From: Betaproteobacteria bacterium
GTDB taxonomy: Bacteria; Pseudomonadota; Gammaproteobacteria; Burkholderiales; SG8-39
Direction of reading: 5' to 3'
Length of the DNA stretch: 64,000 nt
Assembly (NCBI GenBank): GCA_947482825.1
Contig: CANKMT010000016.1
Span: forward strand, 1 to 64,000
Part shown: positions 1 through 10,142 of the stretch, piece after piece
Layout: every line of letters starts with the position of its first letter
How positions within the stretch are numbered: the first letter of the stretch is position 1
Position numbers and translations under genes: made by a program
Notes under the pieces: model-generated
Seen by the model: only the letters and a program-made list of their open reading frames with translations
What the model was told of the DNA's origin: nothing
Database searches by the model: none

Positions 1-1004
1 ATGCCGCGCATTGCGCAGATGGCGGCAATGTCGCCGCCCATCACGCCAGCGCCTACGACGTGCACGTGCTTGGCCACAAAGTCCGAGTCCTTGCCGAGGG
101 CCTTCAGCCTTTCCTGCAGGAAGAAGATGCGGATCAGGTTCTTGGTGGTCGGATGCGCGAACAACGCGTTGATCGAGTACGGTGCCGCAGTTTGTGATGC
201 GGGCTCGATGAACGGGTTGCCGTCATGCTTTTGCCAGAGGTCGAGGATCGCGTAGGGCGCCGGGTAATGCTCTTGCCGCGCGCGCTTGGCGACCTGTTTT
301 CTCGCCTGCGACACGACGAATCCGCGCAGCGGGCCGAGCATCATGCGCTGCATGAAGGCGAGTTCCTTCCGCGGCTTGGCCTCCAAGGTGACCATGCGCG
401 CGGTGTTCTCCAGCACACGCAATGGCACCGACTGGTCGGCCAGGCCCGCGCGCTTGGCGCGTCCGGCGTCGAGGGCTTTGCCGGTGAGAAGCATGTCGAG
501 CGCAGCCGCCGGGCCGATCTTCTTCGGCAGCCACTCGATGCCGTGCCATGCGGGCACGATGCCGAGCATGACTTCCGGAAACGCGAAGCGCGTGGCCGGG
601 TCGTCCAGGGCCACGATGTAGCGGCAGGCCAGCGCGAGTTCCAGCCCGCCGCCCATGCAGTAGCCGTTCACCATCGCAGTCGTCGGGAATGGCAGGTCGT
701 GCAGTTTTTGGAAGACATCCCAGCCTGCGCGCACGAAATCGAGGGCGTCCGCGGGCGTCGCGAATTTTGTGAATGCCTCGACGTCCGCTCCGGCGATGAA
801 GGAGGTCTTGGCCGAGCGGACGATCAGGCCCTTGGGCGACTGCGCTTTGATTGCGTCGAGCGCGGCCGAGAGCTCATCGATCGCCTCGCGCGAAAACGTG
901 TTGGTCGATTCGCCCTGCTTGTCGAACGTGAGCCAGACGAGGCCTTGGGCGTCCTGCTCGTGGCGCCAGTGCTTGAAGAGTGTGTTGGTGTCTGCGCGAT
1001 CCAT
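1..1004 (-). CDS. fadJ: 3-hydroxyacyl-CoA dehydrogenase / enoyl-CoA hydratase (FadJ/FadB-like), C-terminus beyond window start
   Basis: Hand translation of minus strand from ATG at 1004: MDRADTNTLFKHWRHEQDAQGLVWLTFDKQ...NGYCMGGGLELALACRYIVA (crotonase motif) ... HVHVVGAGVMGGDIAAICAM (start of NAD-binding motif); runs off the edge so absent from the ORF track. Confidence 0.85.
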   Translation of the reverse strand, partial: MDRADTNTLFKHWRHEQDAQGLVWLTFDKQGESTNTFSREAIDELSAALDAIKAQSPKGLIVRSAKTSFIAGADVEAFTKFATPADALDFVRAGWDVFQKLHDLPFPTTAMVNGYCMGGGLELALACRYIVALDDPATRFAFPEVMLGIVPAWHGIEWLPKKIGPAAALDMLLTGKALDAGRAKRAGLADQSVPLRVLENTARMVTLEAKPRKELAFMQRMMLGPLRGFVVSQARKQVAKRARQEHYPAPYAILDLWQKHDGNPFIEPASQTAAPYSINALFAHPTTKNLIRIFFLQERLKALGKDSDFVAKHVHVVGAGVMGGDIAAICAMRG

Positions 1005-1006
1005 GG

Positions 1007-2311
1007 TCACAGTGCCTCGACTAACATTGCGCCGCCGAGGCCGCCGCCGATGCAGATGCTGGCGATACCGCGCTTCGCGTTGTTGCGTTTCAGGACTTTG
1101 AGCAGGTGCAGGACGATCCGCGCGCCGGAGGAGCCGACCGGGTGGCCGAGCGCCACCGCGCCGCCGTCGACGTTGAGTTTCGATTCGTCGACGGCACCCA
1201 TTGCGCCATCGAGGCCGAGCTGCTCCTTGCAGTATTTCTCGTCCTTCCACGCGGCGATGCAGCCAAGCACCTGCGCGGCGAAGGCCTCGTTGATTTCGAT
1301 GTAGTCGAGGTCCTGGAGGCCGAGGTTGTTGCGCTTCAGGATCGGTGTTGCCGCATGCACCGGGCCGAGGCCCATCTGCGCGGGGTCGAGCCCCGCCCAT
1401 TCGGTGTCGACGATCTGGCCGATCGGCGTGAGATCGTGCCGCTTGAGCGCCTCCTCGTCGGCGAGCAGCACCCAGGCCGCGCCATCCGTGATCTGCGAGG
1501 AATTCCCCGGCGTGACGTTGCCGAACTTGCGGTCGAAAAAGGGCTTGAGCTTGGCGAGGTTTGCAACCGACGAGTCGCGCCGCACGCCGTCGTCCAGCGA
1601 GTACGCATTGCCGGCGCTGTCGTAGACCGCCTCGACTTCGCCGCCGCCCGGGGCAAGGTAGCCGGCGTCCTGCGCCGCGGCCACGCGCAGGTGCGAACGC
1701 ACCGAGAATTCGTCCATCTGCGCCCGCGTGATGCCGAAGCGGTGCGCGAGATTCTCAGCGGTTTGGCCCATCAGCAATCCAACCATGGGATCGGTGAGGC
1801 CTTTCATGATCGCGATGACCGGCGCGAGATAGCCGAGCTTGAGCTTGGCAAGCTGGGAAACCCTTTGCCCGGTCGATTTCGCGGCGTACCAGTTGGCGAG
1901 CCAAAGCACCATCGCGTCCGAGAAGAGGAGCGGCGCGCGGGAGAGCGCGTCGCTCCCGCCCGCCATCACGAGGTGCGAGCGCCCGGCGAGGATGTTGTTG
2001 ATGCCGGAATCGATCGCCTGCATGCCGGAGGCGCAGTTGCGCATCACGGTCCAGCCGGGCACTTTCTGGCCGCATCCCATGCGCATTGCGACGACGCGGC
2101 CGATGTTGACTTCGTCGGCGGAGGGCGATGCGCAACCGAGGATCACCTCGTCGAGTTCGGTCGGCGAGAACGCCTGCCGCATGAGCAACGCGCGCCCGGA
2201 CTGCGTGGCGAGGTCGCCTGCCGAGAACGGCCCGGGCTTGTTGCGGGCCTTGAGGAACGGCGAGCGTGCGCCGTCTACGATGAAGATCGGTCTGGATAGT
2301 GCGCTGGCCAT
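1007..2311 (-). CDS. fadI: acetyl-CoA C-acyltransferase (thiolase, FadI-like)
   Basis: 434 aa; NCASGMQAI active-site Cys, NEAFAAQVL, GGAVALGHPVGSSGAR thiolase signatures; 2 nt upstream of fadJ start. Confidence 0.92.
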   Translation of the reverse strand: MASALSRPIFIVDGARSPFLKARNKPGPFSAGDLATQSGRALLMRQAFSPTELDEVILGCASPSADEVNIGRVVAMRMGCGQKVPGWTVMRNCASGMQAIDSGINNILAGRSHLVMAGGSDALSRAPLLFSDAMVLWLANWYAAKSTGQRVSQLAKLKLGYLAPVIAIMKGLTDPMVGLLMGQTAENLAHRFGITRAQMDEFSVRSHLRVAAAQDAGYLAPGGGEVEAVYDSAGNAYSLDDGVRRDSSVANLAKLKPFFDRKFGNVTPGNSSQITDGAAWVLLADEEALKRHDLTPIGQIVDTEWAGLDPAQMGLGPVHAATPILKRNNLGLQDLDYIEINEAFAAQVLGCIAAWKDEKYCKEQLGLDGAMGAVDESKLNVDGGAVALGHPVGSSGARIVLHLLKVLKRNNAKRGIASICIGGGLGGAMLVEAL

Positions 2312-2389
2312 GGCCGGCTCCCCCTTATGGAATTGCTGTAACGCGCGGTGTCCCGCGCCCCGTGCACTGATGCGCCAAGCCGCGCCCGG

Positions 2390-4744
2390 TCAGGCCGCCC
2401 TGGCGATGGCCGGCCGGCTGTCTTCGAGCCTGGCGAGCGTTTCGGCGCGGCCGAAGTCCTGCGGGAAATCGTCGACTTTGATCACGCCCTTGCGCAAGGT
2501 TTCCTTCTTCTGCCAGAGCGTGAACTCTTCGGCGCTGATGAAGCCTTTGTCGCGGGCGAGAGTTGCGAGGTCATCCTGCATGCGGCGCTCGAGCTTGCCG
2601 GACCTGACCGCCTCGCGCAGCTTCTTTTCGATCGGCTCGCAGGCGATCGTGGCGAGGAATGCGGCCTCGAGCTGCCCGGTGGGGTCGGCTTCGGACTTGG
2701 ACAGGTACATGCCCGTGGTCAGGCGGTCGCGTGCGGCGGAAGGCGCGAGCAGCAGCGAGGCGCACTGGTGGTTCAACTCGTCGGAGGGCGGCGCGAAGCG
2801 CCTTCCAAGCGGGAACAGCACGACGCGCAGACCCGCGGCCACGACACGGCTTGGGAAGTTGGCGATCACCCCGTCGAGCGCCTGCTGCGCCTGGTAGAGG
2901 ATGTCCTGCATCGCGTAGTGCACCATCGGGAGGTCTTCGGCGGGACGGCCGGTGTCCTCGAACCGCTTCAACGTCGCGCTGCCCAGATAGAGCATGGAAA
3001 GGGCGTCGCCAAGGCGACCGGAAATCTTTTCCTTTCTCTTGAGCGCGCCACCCAGAACCAGCATCGACACATCCGCGAGGAATGCAAACGCCGCCGAGAT
3101 CCGCGAGAGATCCTTGTAGTACCCGCGCGTTTCGGGCGCCGCGAGCTCGGGCGCCGAAGCGAAAGCCGATCCGGTCAGCGCGTGGAAGAACGCGCGCAGC
3201 TGGTTGCCCGCGGTGTGGACGATGTGCCCGGAGAGCGCGCGGTCGAATTCGATCGAGCCGGCCGCACGGTCTTCGTTCTTGGCCGCGAGCATTTCGCGCA
3301 ACACGTAGGGATGGCATCGGATCGCGCCCTGGCCGAACACGATCAGGGTGCGCGTGAGAATGTTGGCGCCCTCCACCGTGATCCCGACCGGGATCACCTG
3401 GTAGCCGCGGCCGACCCAGTTGTTGGGCCCCAGGCAGATGCCCTTGCCGCCATGGATGTCCATTGCGTCGTCGACGACCTTGCGCACGCGCTCGGTCATG
3501 TGCAGCTTCATGATCGCGGAAACCACCGAGGGCTTTTCGCCGGCGTCTACCGCGCCTGCCGTCATGATTCGCGCGGCATCCATCATGTAGGCGTTGGCGC
3601 CGATGCGCCCGAGCGCTTCCTCGACGCCTTCGAGCTTGCCGATCGGCGTCCTGAATTGGCTCCTCACGCGGGCATAGGCGCCCGTGTAACGCGCCATCGC
3701 CTTGGCTCCACCCACCGAAGAGGTCGGCAGCGAGATCGCGCGGCCCGCGGCGAGGCAGTTCATGAGCATCATCCAGCCTTTGCCGGCGTACTCGCGTCCG
3801 CCGATGATCCACTCCAGCGGCATGAACACATCCTTGCCCGAGTTCGGTCCGTTCTGGAACACCGCGTTCAGCGGCAGGTGGCGGCGGCCGATATTCACCC
3901 CCGGAGTGTTGGTCGGAACAAGCGCGCACGTGATGCCGAGGTCCTCACGTCCGCCGAACTGCGCACCAAGCAGCTTTTCCGGGTCGTAGAGGCGAAACGC
4001 GAGGCCCAGCAGCGTGGCCACCGGCCCGAGCGTGATGTAGCGCTTGTCCCAGGTGACGCGCATGCCGAGCGTTTCCTTGCCTTGCCACATTCCCTTGCAA
4101 ACGATGCCGAAGTCGGGAATCGAGGCGGCATCCGAACCCGCTTCCGGGTTCGTGAGCGCAAAGCATGGAACCTCCTGTCCCCTGGCCAGGCGCGGCAGGT
4201 AATAGTTCTTCTGTTCTTCGGTCCCGTAGTGCAGCAGCAACTCGGCGGGTCCGAGCGAATTGGGCACCATCACGCTGACCGAGGCGGCGTTCGAGCGGGT
4301 CGCGAGTTTCATGACCACGGCCGAGTGGGCGAGGGCCGAGAACTGCAGCCCGCCGTACTTCTTCGGGATGATCATGCCGAGGAAGCCCTTGTCCTTGATG
4401 TATTGCCAGACCTGGGGCGGCAGGTCGTAGCTCTCGTGCGTGATCTCCCAGTCGTTGGTCATCGCGCAAAGCTCTTCGCAGGGGCCGTCGAGGAAGGCCT
4501 GTTCTTCGGCCGTCAGGCGCGCTTCCGGCGTGCGCAACAGCTTGTCCCAGTCGGGTTTGCCGGAGAACAGGTCGCCGTCCCACCAGACCGTGCCGGCGTC
4601 GATCGCTTCCTTCTCGGTCTGCGACATGTCCGGCAGGATGCGCCGGTACAACGAGAGGACCGGATTGCTGAAGACCGCGCGCCGCAGTGGAGGCACCAGG
4701 GCGATGGCCGCAAGGATTGCAACGATGATCAGGATGGCTGTCAT
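2390..4744 (-). CDS. fadE: acyl-CoA dehydrogenase, long FadE type
   Basis: 784 aa; [41 protein letters not shown] motifs of large bacterial FadE. Confidence 0.92.
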   Translation of the reverse strand: MTAILIIVAILAAIALVPPLRRAVFSNPVLSLYRRILPDMSQTEKEAIDAGTVWWDGDLFSGKPDWDKLLRTPEARLTAEEQAFLDGPCEELCAMTNDWEITHESYDLPPQVWQYIKDKGFLGMIIPKKYGGLQFSALAHSAVVMKLATRSNAASVSVMVPNSLGPAELLLHYGTEEQKNYYLPRLARGQEVPCFALTNPEAGSDAASIPDFGIVCKGMWQGKETLGMRVTWDKRYITLGPVATLLGLAFRLYDPEKLLGAQFGGREDLGITCALVPTNTPGVNIGRRHLPLNAVFQNGPNSGKDVFMPLEWIIGGREYAGKGWMMLMNCLAAGRAISLPTSSVGGAKAMARYTGAYARVRSQFRTPIGKLEGVEEALGRIGANAYMMDAARIMTAGAVDAGEKPSVVSAIMKLHMTERVRKVVDDAMDIHGGKGICLGPNNWVGRGYQVIPVGITVEGANILTRTLIVFGQGAIRCHPYVLREMLAAKNEDRAAGSIEFDRALSGHIVHTAGNQLRAFFHALTGSAFASAPELAAPETRGYYKDLSRISAAFAFLADVSMLVLGGALKRKEKISGRLGDALSMLYLGSATLKRFEDTGRPAEDLPMVHYAMQDILYQAQQALDGVIANFPSRVVAAGLRVVLFPLGRRFAPPSDELNHQCASLLLAPSAARDRLTTGMYLSKSEADPTGQLEAAFLATIACEPIEKKLREAVRSGKLERRMQDDLATLARDKGFISAEEFTLWQKKETLRKGVIKVDDFPQDFGRAETLARLEDSRPAIARAA

Positions 4745-4789
4745 GGACGTCTCCTTCGAGGATGGCTTGAACGCGCTGCTTATCGGCTC

Positions 4790-5479
4790 TTAGGCGGCCT
4801 TGCGGACGGTATTCGACGACGAGCCGGGCATCGGGGCGAGCAGCCCGGCAATAAGGAACTGGACGAGGCGCTCCTGCAGCGCTCGCGAATCGTGGCGGTC
4901 TTCGGGCTTGAAGCCGGCGATGAGCTGCACCGTGTCGGTGGCCGCGAGCGTGTACGAAAGCGTGCCGAACATGAAGTGCATGCGCCAGAACAGTTCCCCG
5001 CTTGGCAGTTCGGGCAGCGCCCTTGCAAAGGCGGCCTTGAAGCGCTCCATCGTGCCGGCATACATGCCGCCGATCAAGGTACGGATCGGCTTGGACGGTT
5101 CGGTGTACGTACGGCCTAGCAGGCGCACGAAATTGCGCCCGCCGTTCCTGCTGTCCTCGATCATCGATAGCGATTCGCCAATGAAGGCGCGGATGATCGC
5201 TTCGGGCGACAGGGGCTTGCCGCGGGCCTCTTTCTCGAGGCGGTCGAGTTCCGCGAGGCGGGCCGCGTTCATGGGGTCGAGGCGCCGCTGGAAGACCGCT
5301 TCGATCAGCGCGTCCTTGGAGCCGAAGTGGTAGTTGACTGCGGCGAGGTTCACGCCGGCTTTGGTGGTCAGCAGGCGCATCGAGGCGCCTTCGAATCCGT
5401 GCTGCATGAACAATTCTTCTGCGGCATCGAGGATGCGGCGGCGGGTTTCGTGCTGGGGTTTTACGGCGCGTAGCGTCAT
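4790..5479 (-). CDS. TetR/AcrR family transcriptional regulator
   Basis: N-terminal HTH ETRRRILDAAEELFMQHGFEGASMRLLTTKAGVNLAAVNYHFGSKDALIEAV; start placed at internal Met (MTLRAVKPQHETRR) within the 4790..5512 ORF. Confidence 0.88.
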   Translation of the reverse strand: MTLRAVKPQHETRRRILDAAEELFMQHGFEGASMRLLTTKAGVNLAAVNYHFGSKDALIEAVFQRRLDPMNAARLAELDRLEKEARGKPLSPEAIIRAFIGESLSMIEDSRNGGRNFVRLLGRTYTEPSKPIRTLIGGMYAGTMERFKAAFARALPELPSGELFWRMHFMFGTLSYTLAATDTVQLIAGFKPEDRHDSRALQERLVQFLIAGLLAPMPGSSSNTVRKAA

Positions 5480-5507
5480 GGGAGATCGGCAACGGAGTGG
5501 TTGATAT

Positions 5508-5525
5508 TTCAAACGAACGTTTGAA
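5508..5525. promoter_or_regulatory. perfect palindrome TTCAAACG-AA-CGTTTGAA, probable TetR/PsrA-type operator
   Basis: 8-bp perfect arms, 2-nt spacer, 29 bp upstream of TetR start; contains CAAAC-N4-GTTTG, resembling the PsrA operator consensus. Confidence 0.75.
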
Positions 5526-5576
5526 TCATACTGATTGCGTCGAACCCGGTCAATCCCCGCGGGATGGAGAGACCGC

Positions 5577-6728
5577 TTAGTCGTCCAGCCCGGTCATGCC
5601 CTTGCGGTGCGCCAACAACTTCGAGCCGGCGATCCGAAAGGCTACTTTGCCCGGCCAGGCGAGAGTCCCCGCCTGCCTGCGGCTGAAAAGGATGCCGTCG
5701 GTGCGGGCGAGGATCTGTGTCCTTGCCTTGGGTCCGCGCGGATCCATCGGATCGATCACTTCGCACACCGCCATGCCTCTGCGCACGCGGGCACCCTTGG
5801 CGAGGTGGTACACGAGGATTCCGGGCTTCGGGCAGTAGCCCACATCCATGCCGCCGATGGGCGTCGCCGCGGTCTTGAGCCTGGGCAGCGGCCCCGCACG
5901 GCCGGCAATCAACCCGCGACGCACGAGAAAGCGATAGAGGTTGAGCGCATCCGATTCGCCAAGGGCGTGGCTGACCTCATGCTGGCTGCGATATTCGACA
6001 GTGGCCGCAAGGCACGCCTGCGGGATGTTTGCGCCGGGAAAGCGTTCGGCCAGCCTCGACCACAAAGCACTATTGGCGCCGAAGAAAGTGAGGGTCGTTG
6101 GGTAGGGATCGTTGTACATGGTCGCGTCGACGCGCAGATCGGCGGCCAGCGCCTGTGCAGCGCCCGGCCAGTCACGGCGCGAGATAAACAGGTGGAGGAT
6201 GGCCTCCGAGTCGCAGTGCAGGTCGAGCACGATGTCGGCATCGACCGACAGTTTCATCATTTCGGTCCTGAGCACCTGCAACTCGTTGACCGGTTTCATG
6301 GCGCGGAGCGCAGCCAGGGCGGCTGCGCGGATCATCGCGATGTTGTCGCGCGCGTTCCGCCCGAGATTGGCGCCAACGCGGTCGGCCACGGCGCCCGAAA
6401 GGTCGTGCCAGTTGCGGTTGAAGTTTTCGCGGCCGAAGAAATCGTACCGGCCCAGGTGGTTGTTAAAGCTCACCTGCGACATCCCGATCGGGTTGACTGC
6501 CGGCACCACCACGATTTCGCCCTTGATCCTGCCGAGCCGGTCCGCCTCTGCCAGCATCGGCATGAGGTGGTGCAGCGCCATGGCGCCGGGGAATTCATTG
6601 GCGTGGATGGCTGCTTGGAGATACGCCTTGGGACGCGCGCCGGATTTGCCGAAGCGGTGAAAAGCAATGACCCGTTGGGTGCCGGGTGTCATCGAGGGCA
6701 GGGCTATCAATCCTTTCAGGCGGGCCAA
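5577..6728 (-). CDS. succinylglutamate desuccinylase/aspartoacylase family protein (M14-like)
   Basis: 383 aa; QAAIHANEFPGAMALHHLMPML (HxxE), DIVLDLHCDSEAILH. Confidence 0.8.
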   Translation of the reverse strand: MARLKGLIALPSMTPGTQRVIAFHRFGKSGARPKAYLQAAIHANEFPGAMALHHLMPMLAEADRLGRIKGEIVVVPAVNPIGMSQVSFNNHLGRYDFFGRENFNRNWHDLSGAVADRVGANLGRNARDNIAMIRAAALAALRAMKPVNELQVLRTEMMKLSVDADIVLDLHCDSEAILHLFISRRDWPGAAQALAADLRVDATMYNDPYPTTLTFFGANSALWSRLAERFPGANIPQACLAATVEYRSQHEVSHALGESDALNLYRFLVRRGLIAGRAGPLPRLKTAATPIGGMDVGYCPKPGILVYHLAKGARVRRGMAVCEVIDPMDPRGPKARTQILARTDGILFSRRQAGTLAWPGKVAFRIAGSKLLAHRKGMTGLDD

Positions 6729-6798
6729 GGTATCTCCTAAGTTCTGGATGGCAAGATCGATTTTCGGGAAAAGCCGATTCGGAACTGCCTGCGCCGGA

Positions 6799-6915
6799 TC
6801 ACTGAATCACCTCGTCCGCGCGCAGCAGCACCGACTGCGGGATCGTGGGTGCAAGGGCCTTCGTAGTCTTGCGATTAATGACCGGTTCGAATGCAGTGGG
6901 CTGCTCCACCGGCAG
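6799..6915 (-). pseudogene. C-terminal remnant of ABC transporter substrate-binding protein (ABC_sub_bind-like family)
   Basis: Minus translation [38 protein letters not shown] matches the recognisable C-terminus of this family ([37 protein letters not shown]); no upstream body present. Confidence 0.65.
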
Positions 6916-7110
6916 GCATGGAGCCCCGTTCAACCCAAGCCGGGAGTCAGTCTACGCCCTCAGCGGCGGGCAAGGTTCGGACCAGGATTTTCGATCGAGC
7001 ATTGCTTTGGGACCGGAAGGGGTGCTGTGGATGCAGGAAGATCCGGCTACCGCGTTTCGAATAGATGGATATAATCGAAACATAAAAACGGCCTAGAAAG
7101 GAGATTTCGC

Positions 7111-7560
7111 ATGCGTCCAACAACTGCTGCACCACCGCGTACCAAACGCGCGCCAGCCCTGCGAGGGGCTTGCGAGAAATCCGCTCGCTCTGTCGTTTCG
7201 GTTATCCGTCGTACAACCGCGGGCAAGACATCTCCCGCTGCCCTGATCGACCTGGTCGATTCGCTGACCGGCGTTATCGAGCGGACAGCGGAATTGCTCC
7301 TCGCCGGCAAACACGTCCGTGTCGTCGAGGACGATGAAGCCATGACTACCCAGAATGCGGCGGACCTCCTCAATGTCTCGCGCCCTCATCTGGTCAAGTT
7401 GCTCGAGACGGGACAAATTCCCCAGCTACCCAAAGTAGGTCGCCATCGTCGCGTTGCCCGGGTTGCCGTGCTCAAGTACAAGCGTGCCCGGGATGCGCAG
7501 CGCGAATCGGCGCTCAAGAAACTAGCCGCTCTCTCGCAACGCCATCGTCTCGGCTATTGA
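7111..7560 (+). CDS. HTH/excisionase-family antitoxin of a PIN toxin-antitoxin pair
   Basis: 149 aa; MTTQNAADLLNVSRPHLVKLLETGQIPQLPKVGRHRRVARVAVLKYK DNA-binding motif; AAAGGAG RBS; immediately precedes PIN-like gene. Confidence 0.75.
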   Translation: MRPTTAAPPRTKRAPALRGACEKSARSVVSVIRRTTAGKTSPAALIDLVDSLTGVIERTAELLLAGKHVRVVEDDEAMTTQNAADLLNVSRPHLVKLLETGQIPQLPKVGRHRRVARVAVLKYKRARDAQRESALKKLAALSQRHRLGY

Positions 7561-7562
7561 CG

Positions 7563-8138
7563 GTGCCGCCGGTTGTCGTGCTGGATGCCTGTGTCCTCTA
7601 TCCGGCAGCACAGCGCGACCTCTTCATGTGGCTGGCGGCGGGAGGCGCGATTCGCGCGCATTGAACGAACGAAATCCACGACGAGTGGATACGCAATGTC
7701 GAGCGCGACTTCGGTGTTGCAGGCAGCGTTCTGGATCGCGTGCGCAAGCTTATGGATCGGGCGGATGGCGACGCGTTGATCGGCAGATATCGCCAGCACG
7801 AGCGATTGTTTCCAAGAACCGATGCCAAGGATCGTCATGTCGCCGCGGCTGCGGTCGCCGCGCGCAAGCGCTCGGGTGCCGACATCGTCACCATCATCAC
7901 CTGGAATCTCGCGGATTTCGATCGAACTGAACTAACGCAGGCCGGAGTGGCAGCCGAGAATCCGGATGATTTCCTGTATCGCCTGCTTGCAGATTCACCG
8001 GCAATGGTCTTTGCGGCATTCACGCGAATGCGCGACAACCTCCGGAACCCTTCCAAAACGACACGGGAGTGTGCGGACACGCTTGCCGGACAAGGATTGA
8101 AGAGGTTTGCGCGGACGATCTCGGCAATGCTCGAATGA
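7563..8138 (+). pseudogene. PIN-domain toxin interrupted by in-frame TGA
   Basis: GTG at 7563: VPPVVVLDACVLYPAAQRDLFMWLAAGGAIRAH-[TGA 7662]-TNEIHDEWIRNVERDFG...DAKDRHVAAAAVAARKRSGADIVTIITWNLADF; same frame on both sides of the stop. Confidence 0.75.
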
Positions 8139-8339
8139 TCCGGTGGCATCTGGGCCGCAGGGTGCCCGGGCCCGCCGAGCGGAGCCCGCCTGTGCAAGCC
8201 CCCGAACCTCCGCGCAGGCAGTCAGTCGGTCTTTCGCAGTCCGGAGAGCAGGTATACCATCGCTTCGGCTCCGGCGTCTGCCACGCTGGGTGAGTGGCGC
8301 ATTCGAGGCAGTCAACAACTGCTCGCGAGGGAGAACTCC

Positions 8340-10130
8340 GTGAACGAAAATGAACTTCGGTCGCTGATCGACGCTGTAAAGGCTCGCCGGCTTACGCGAC
8401 GCCGCTTCGTGCAGATCGTGGCCGGCGTGGGCCTCACCGCCCCGATGGCCACCCAGCTGCTCACCTGGTCCGGTGTGGCCCACGCGCAAGCGAAATCCGA
8501 TTACAAGGCCACGAAGCGTGGCGGCGGCGGCCCGCTCAAACTGTTGTGGTGGCAGGGCGCCACGCTCCTCAATCCGCATTTCGCGGTGGGCACAAAGGAC
8601 CAGGAGGGCTCGCGCATTTTCTACGAGCCGCTCGGTGCATGGGATACGGATGGCAATCTGGTGCCCATTCTGGCCGCCGAGGCTCCCAGCCTGCAGAACG
8701 GCGGCCTGGCGGCCGACGGCAAGTCGGTCATCTGGAAGCTGAAGAAAAACGTGCGCTGGCACGACGGCAAGCCGTTCACCGCGGACGACGTGCTGTTTAC
8801 CTGGGAATACGCCTCCGACCCCGCCACTGCCGCGGTGACCACGGGCAGCTACAAGGACGTCAAGGTCGAGAAAATCGACAGTCACACGGTGCGTGTGCTG
8901 CTGCCCAAGCCAACCCCGTTCTGGGCCGACGCATTCGTCGGGACCCGCGGGATGATCCTCCCCAAGCACCTGTTCGACGCCTTCAAAGGCGACAAATCGC
9001 GCGATGCGCCAACCAACCTGAAGCCGGTGGGCACCGGCCCGTACAAGTTCACCGACTTCAAGCCGGGCGACATGGTGCGCGGGCAGATCAACATGGACTA
9101 TCACGAGCCCAACCGCCCGTTCTTCGACTCGATCGAGATGAAAGGCGGCGGCGACGCGGTGTCGGCGGCGCGCGCGGTGATGCAGACCGGTGAGTTCGAC
9201 TACGCCTGGAACATGCAGGTCGAGGATGAGATCCTGCTGCGCCTGGAAAAAGGCGGCAAGGGCCGCGCCAGCATTGTGCCGGGCGGAAACATCGAGCACA
9301 TCCAGCTCAATACCACCGATCCGTGGACCGAAGTCGAGGGTGAGCGCGCGAGCGCGAAGTCCAGGCACCCGACGTTGTCGGACCCGGCGGTGCGCGATGC
9401 GTTGAATCTGCTGGTCGATCGCCAGGCGGTGCAGGATCACATCTACGGCCGCACCGGCATTGCGACACGCAACTTTCTCAACAATCCGGAGCGCTTCCGC
9501 TCGAAGAACGTCAAATTCGAATTCAACGTCGACAAGGCCAACCAGGTGCTCGAGACCGCGGGCTGGAAGAAGGGCGCCGACGGCATACGCGCCAAGGACG
9601 GCAAGAAGCTCAAGTTCGTGTTTCAGACTTCGATCAACGGGCCGCGCCAGAAGACACAGGCGATCGTCAAGCAGGCCTGCCAGAAGGCCGGCATCGACAT
9701 CGAGGTGAAAGCCGTTACGGCGTCGGTGTACTTTTCCTCGGACGTGGCGAACCCCGACACTTACACCAAGTTCTTCTGCGACATCCAGATGTACACCACG
9801 ACGATGACGCAGCCCGATCCGGAACTGTTCATGGATCAGTTCACGTCCTGGCAGTTCTCCACCAAGGAGAACAAGTGGCAGGGGCGCAACATCACGCGCG
9901 TGCGCAGCGACGAATACGACAAGACCTATCGCGCGGCCGAAGGCGAGCTCGACCCGGTGAAGCGTGCCGCGATGTTCATGCGCCTGAACGACATCGCAGT
10001 CGAATTGAGGGCGGTCATTCCGGTGGTGTTCCGGCCGCGCGTGGCGGCGATCTCCAACAAATTGCGCGCACCGCTTTCAGGCTGGGACAACGATCTGTGG
10101 CTGCTGAAAGACTGGTACCGCGAGGCATGA
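8340..10130 (+). CDS. peptide ABC transporter substrate-binding protein (SBP_bac_5 family) with twin-arginine signal
   Basis: 596 aa; RRRFVQIVAGVGL leader, VRWHDGKPFTADDVLFTWEYASDP signature; heads ABC operon. Confidence 0.9.
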   Translation: MNENELRSLIDAVKARRLTRRRFVQIVAGVGLTAPMATQLLTWSGVAHAQAKSDYKATKRGGGGPLKLLWWQGATLLNPHFAVGTKDQEGSRIFYEPLGAWDTDGNLVPILAAEAPSLQNGGLAADGKSVIWKLKKNVRWHDGKPFTADDVLFTWEYASDPATAAVTTGSYKDVKVEKIDSHTVRVLLPKPTPFWADAFVGTRGMILPKHLFDAFKGDKSRDAPTNLKPVGTGPYKFTDFKPGDMVRGQINMDYHEPNRPFFDSIEMKGGGDAVSAARAVMQTGEFDYAWNMQVEDEILLRLEKGGKGRASIVPGGNIEHIQLNTTDPWTEVEGERASAKSRHPTLSDPAVRDALNLLVDRQAVQDHIYGRTGIATRNFLNNPERFRSKNVKFEFNVDKANQVLETAGWKKGADGIRAKDGKKLKFVFQTSINGPRQKTQAIVKQACQKAGIDIEVKAVTASVYFSSDVANPDTYTKFFCDIQMYTTTMTQPDPELFMDQFTSWQFSTKENKWQGRNITRVRSDEYDKTYRAAEGELDPVKRAAMFMRLNDIAVELRAVIPVVFRPRVAAISNKLRAPLSGWDNDLWLLKDWYREA

Positions 10131-10142
10131 GAGGGTAGGGCG

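Noticed and set aside
2348-5119. 923-aa plus-strand ORF opposite fadE and TetR
   Set aside because: High-GC antisense shadow ORF; composition rich in R/H/A/G without domain motifs, while the opposite strand encodes clear FadE and TetR proteins.
3945-5492. 515-aa minus-strand ORF overlapping TetR and fadE in another frame
   Set aside because: Arg/His-rich alternate frame of real genes with no domain signature.
7662-7664. TGA as evidence for selenocysteine or a recoded genetic code
   Set aside because: TGA is the ordinary stop for many genes here; no SECIS-like structure was evident. Simple nonsense mutation or sequencing error is more likely.
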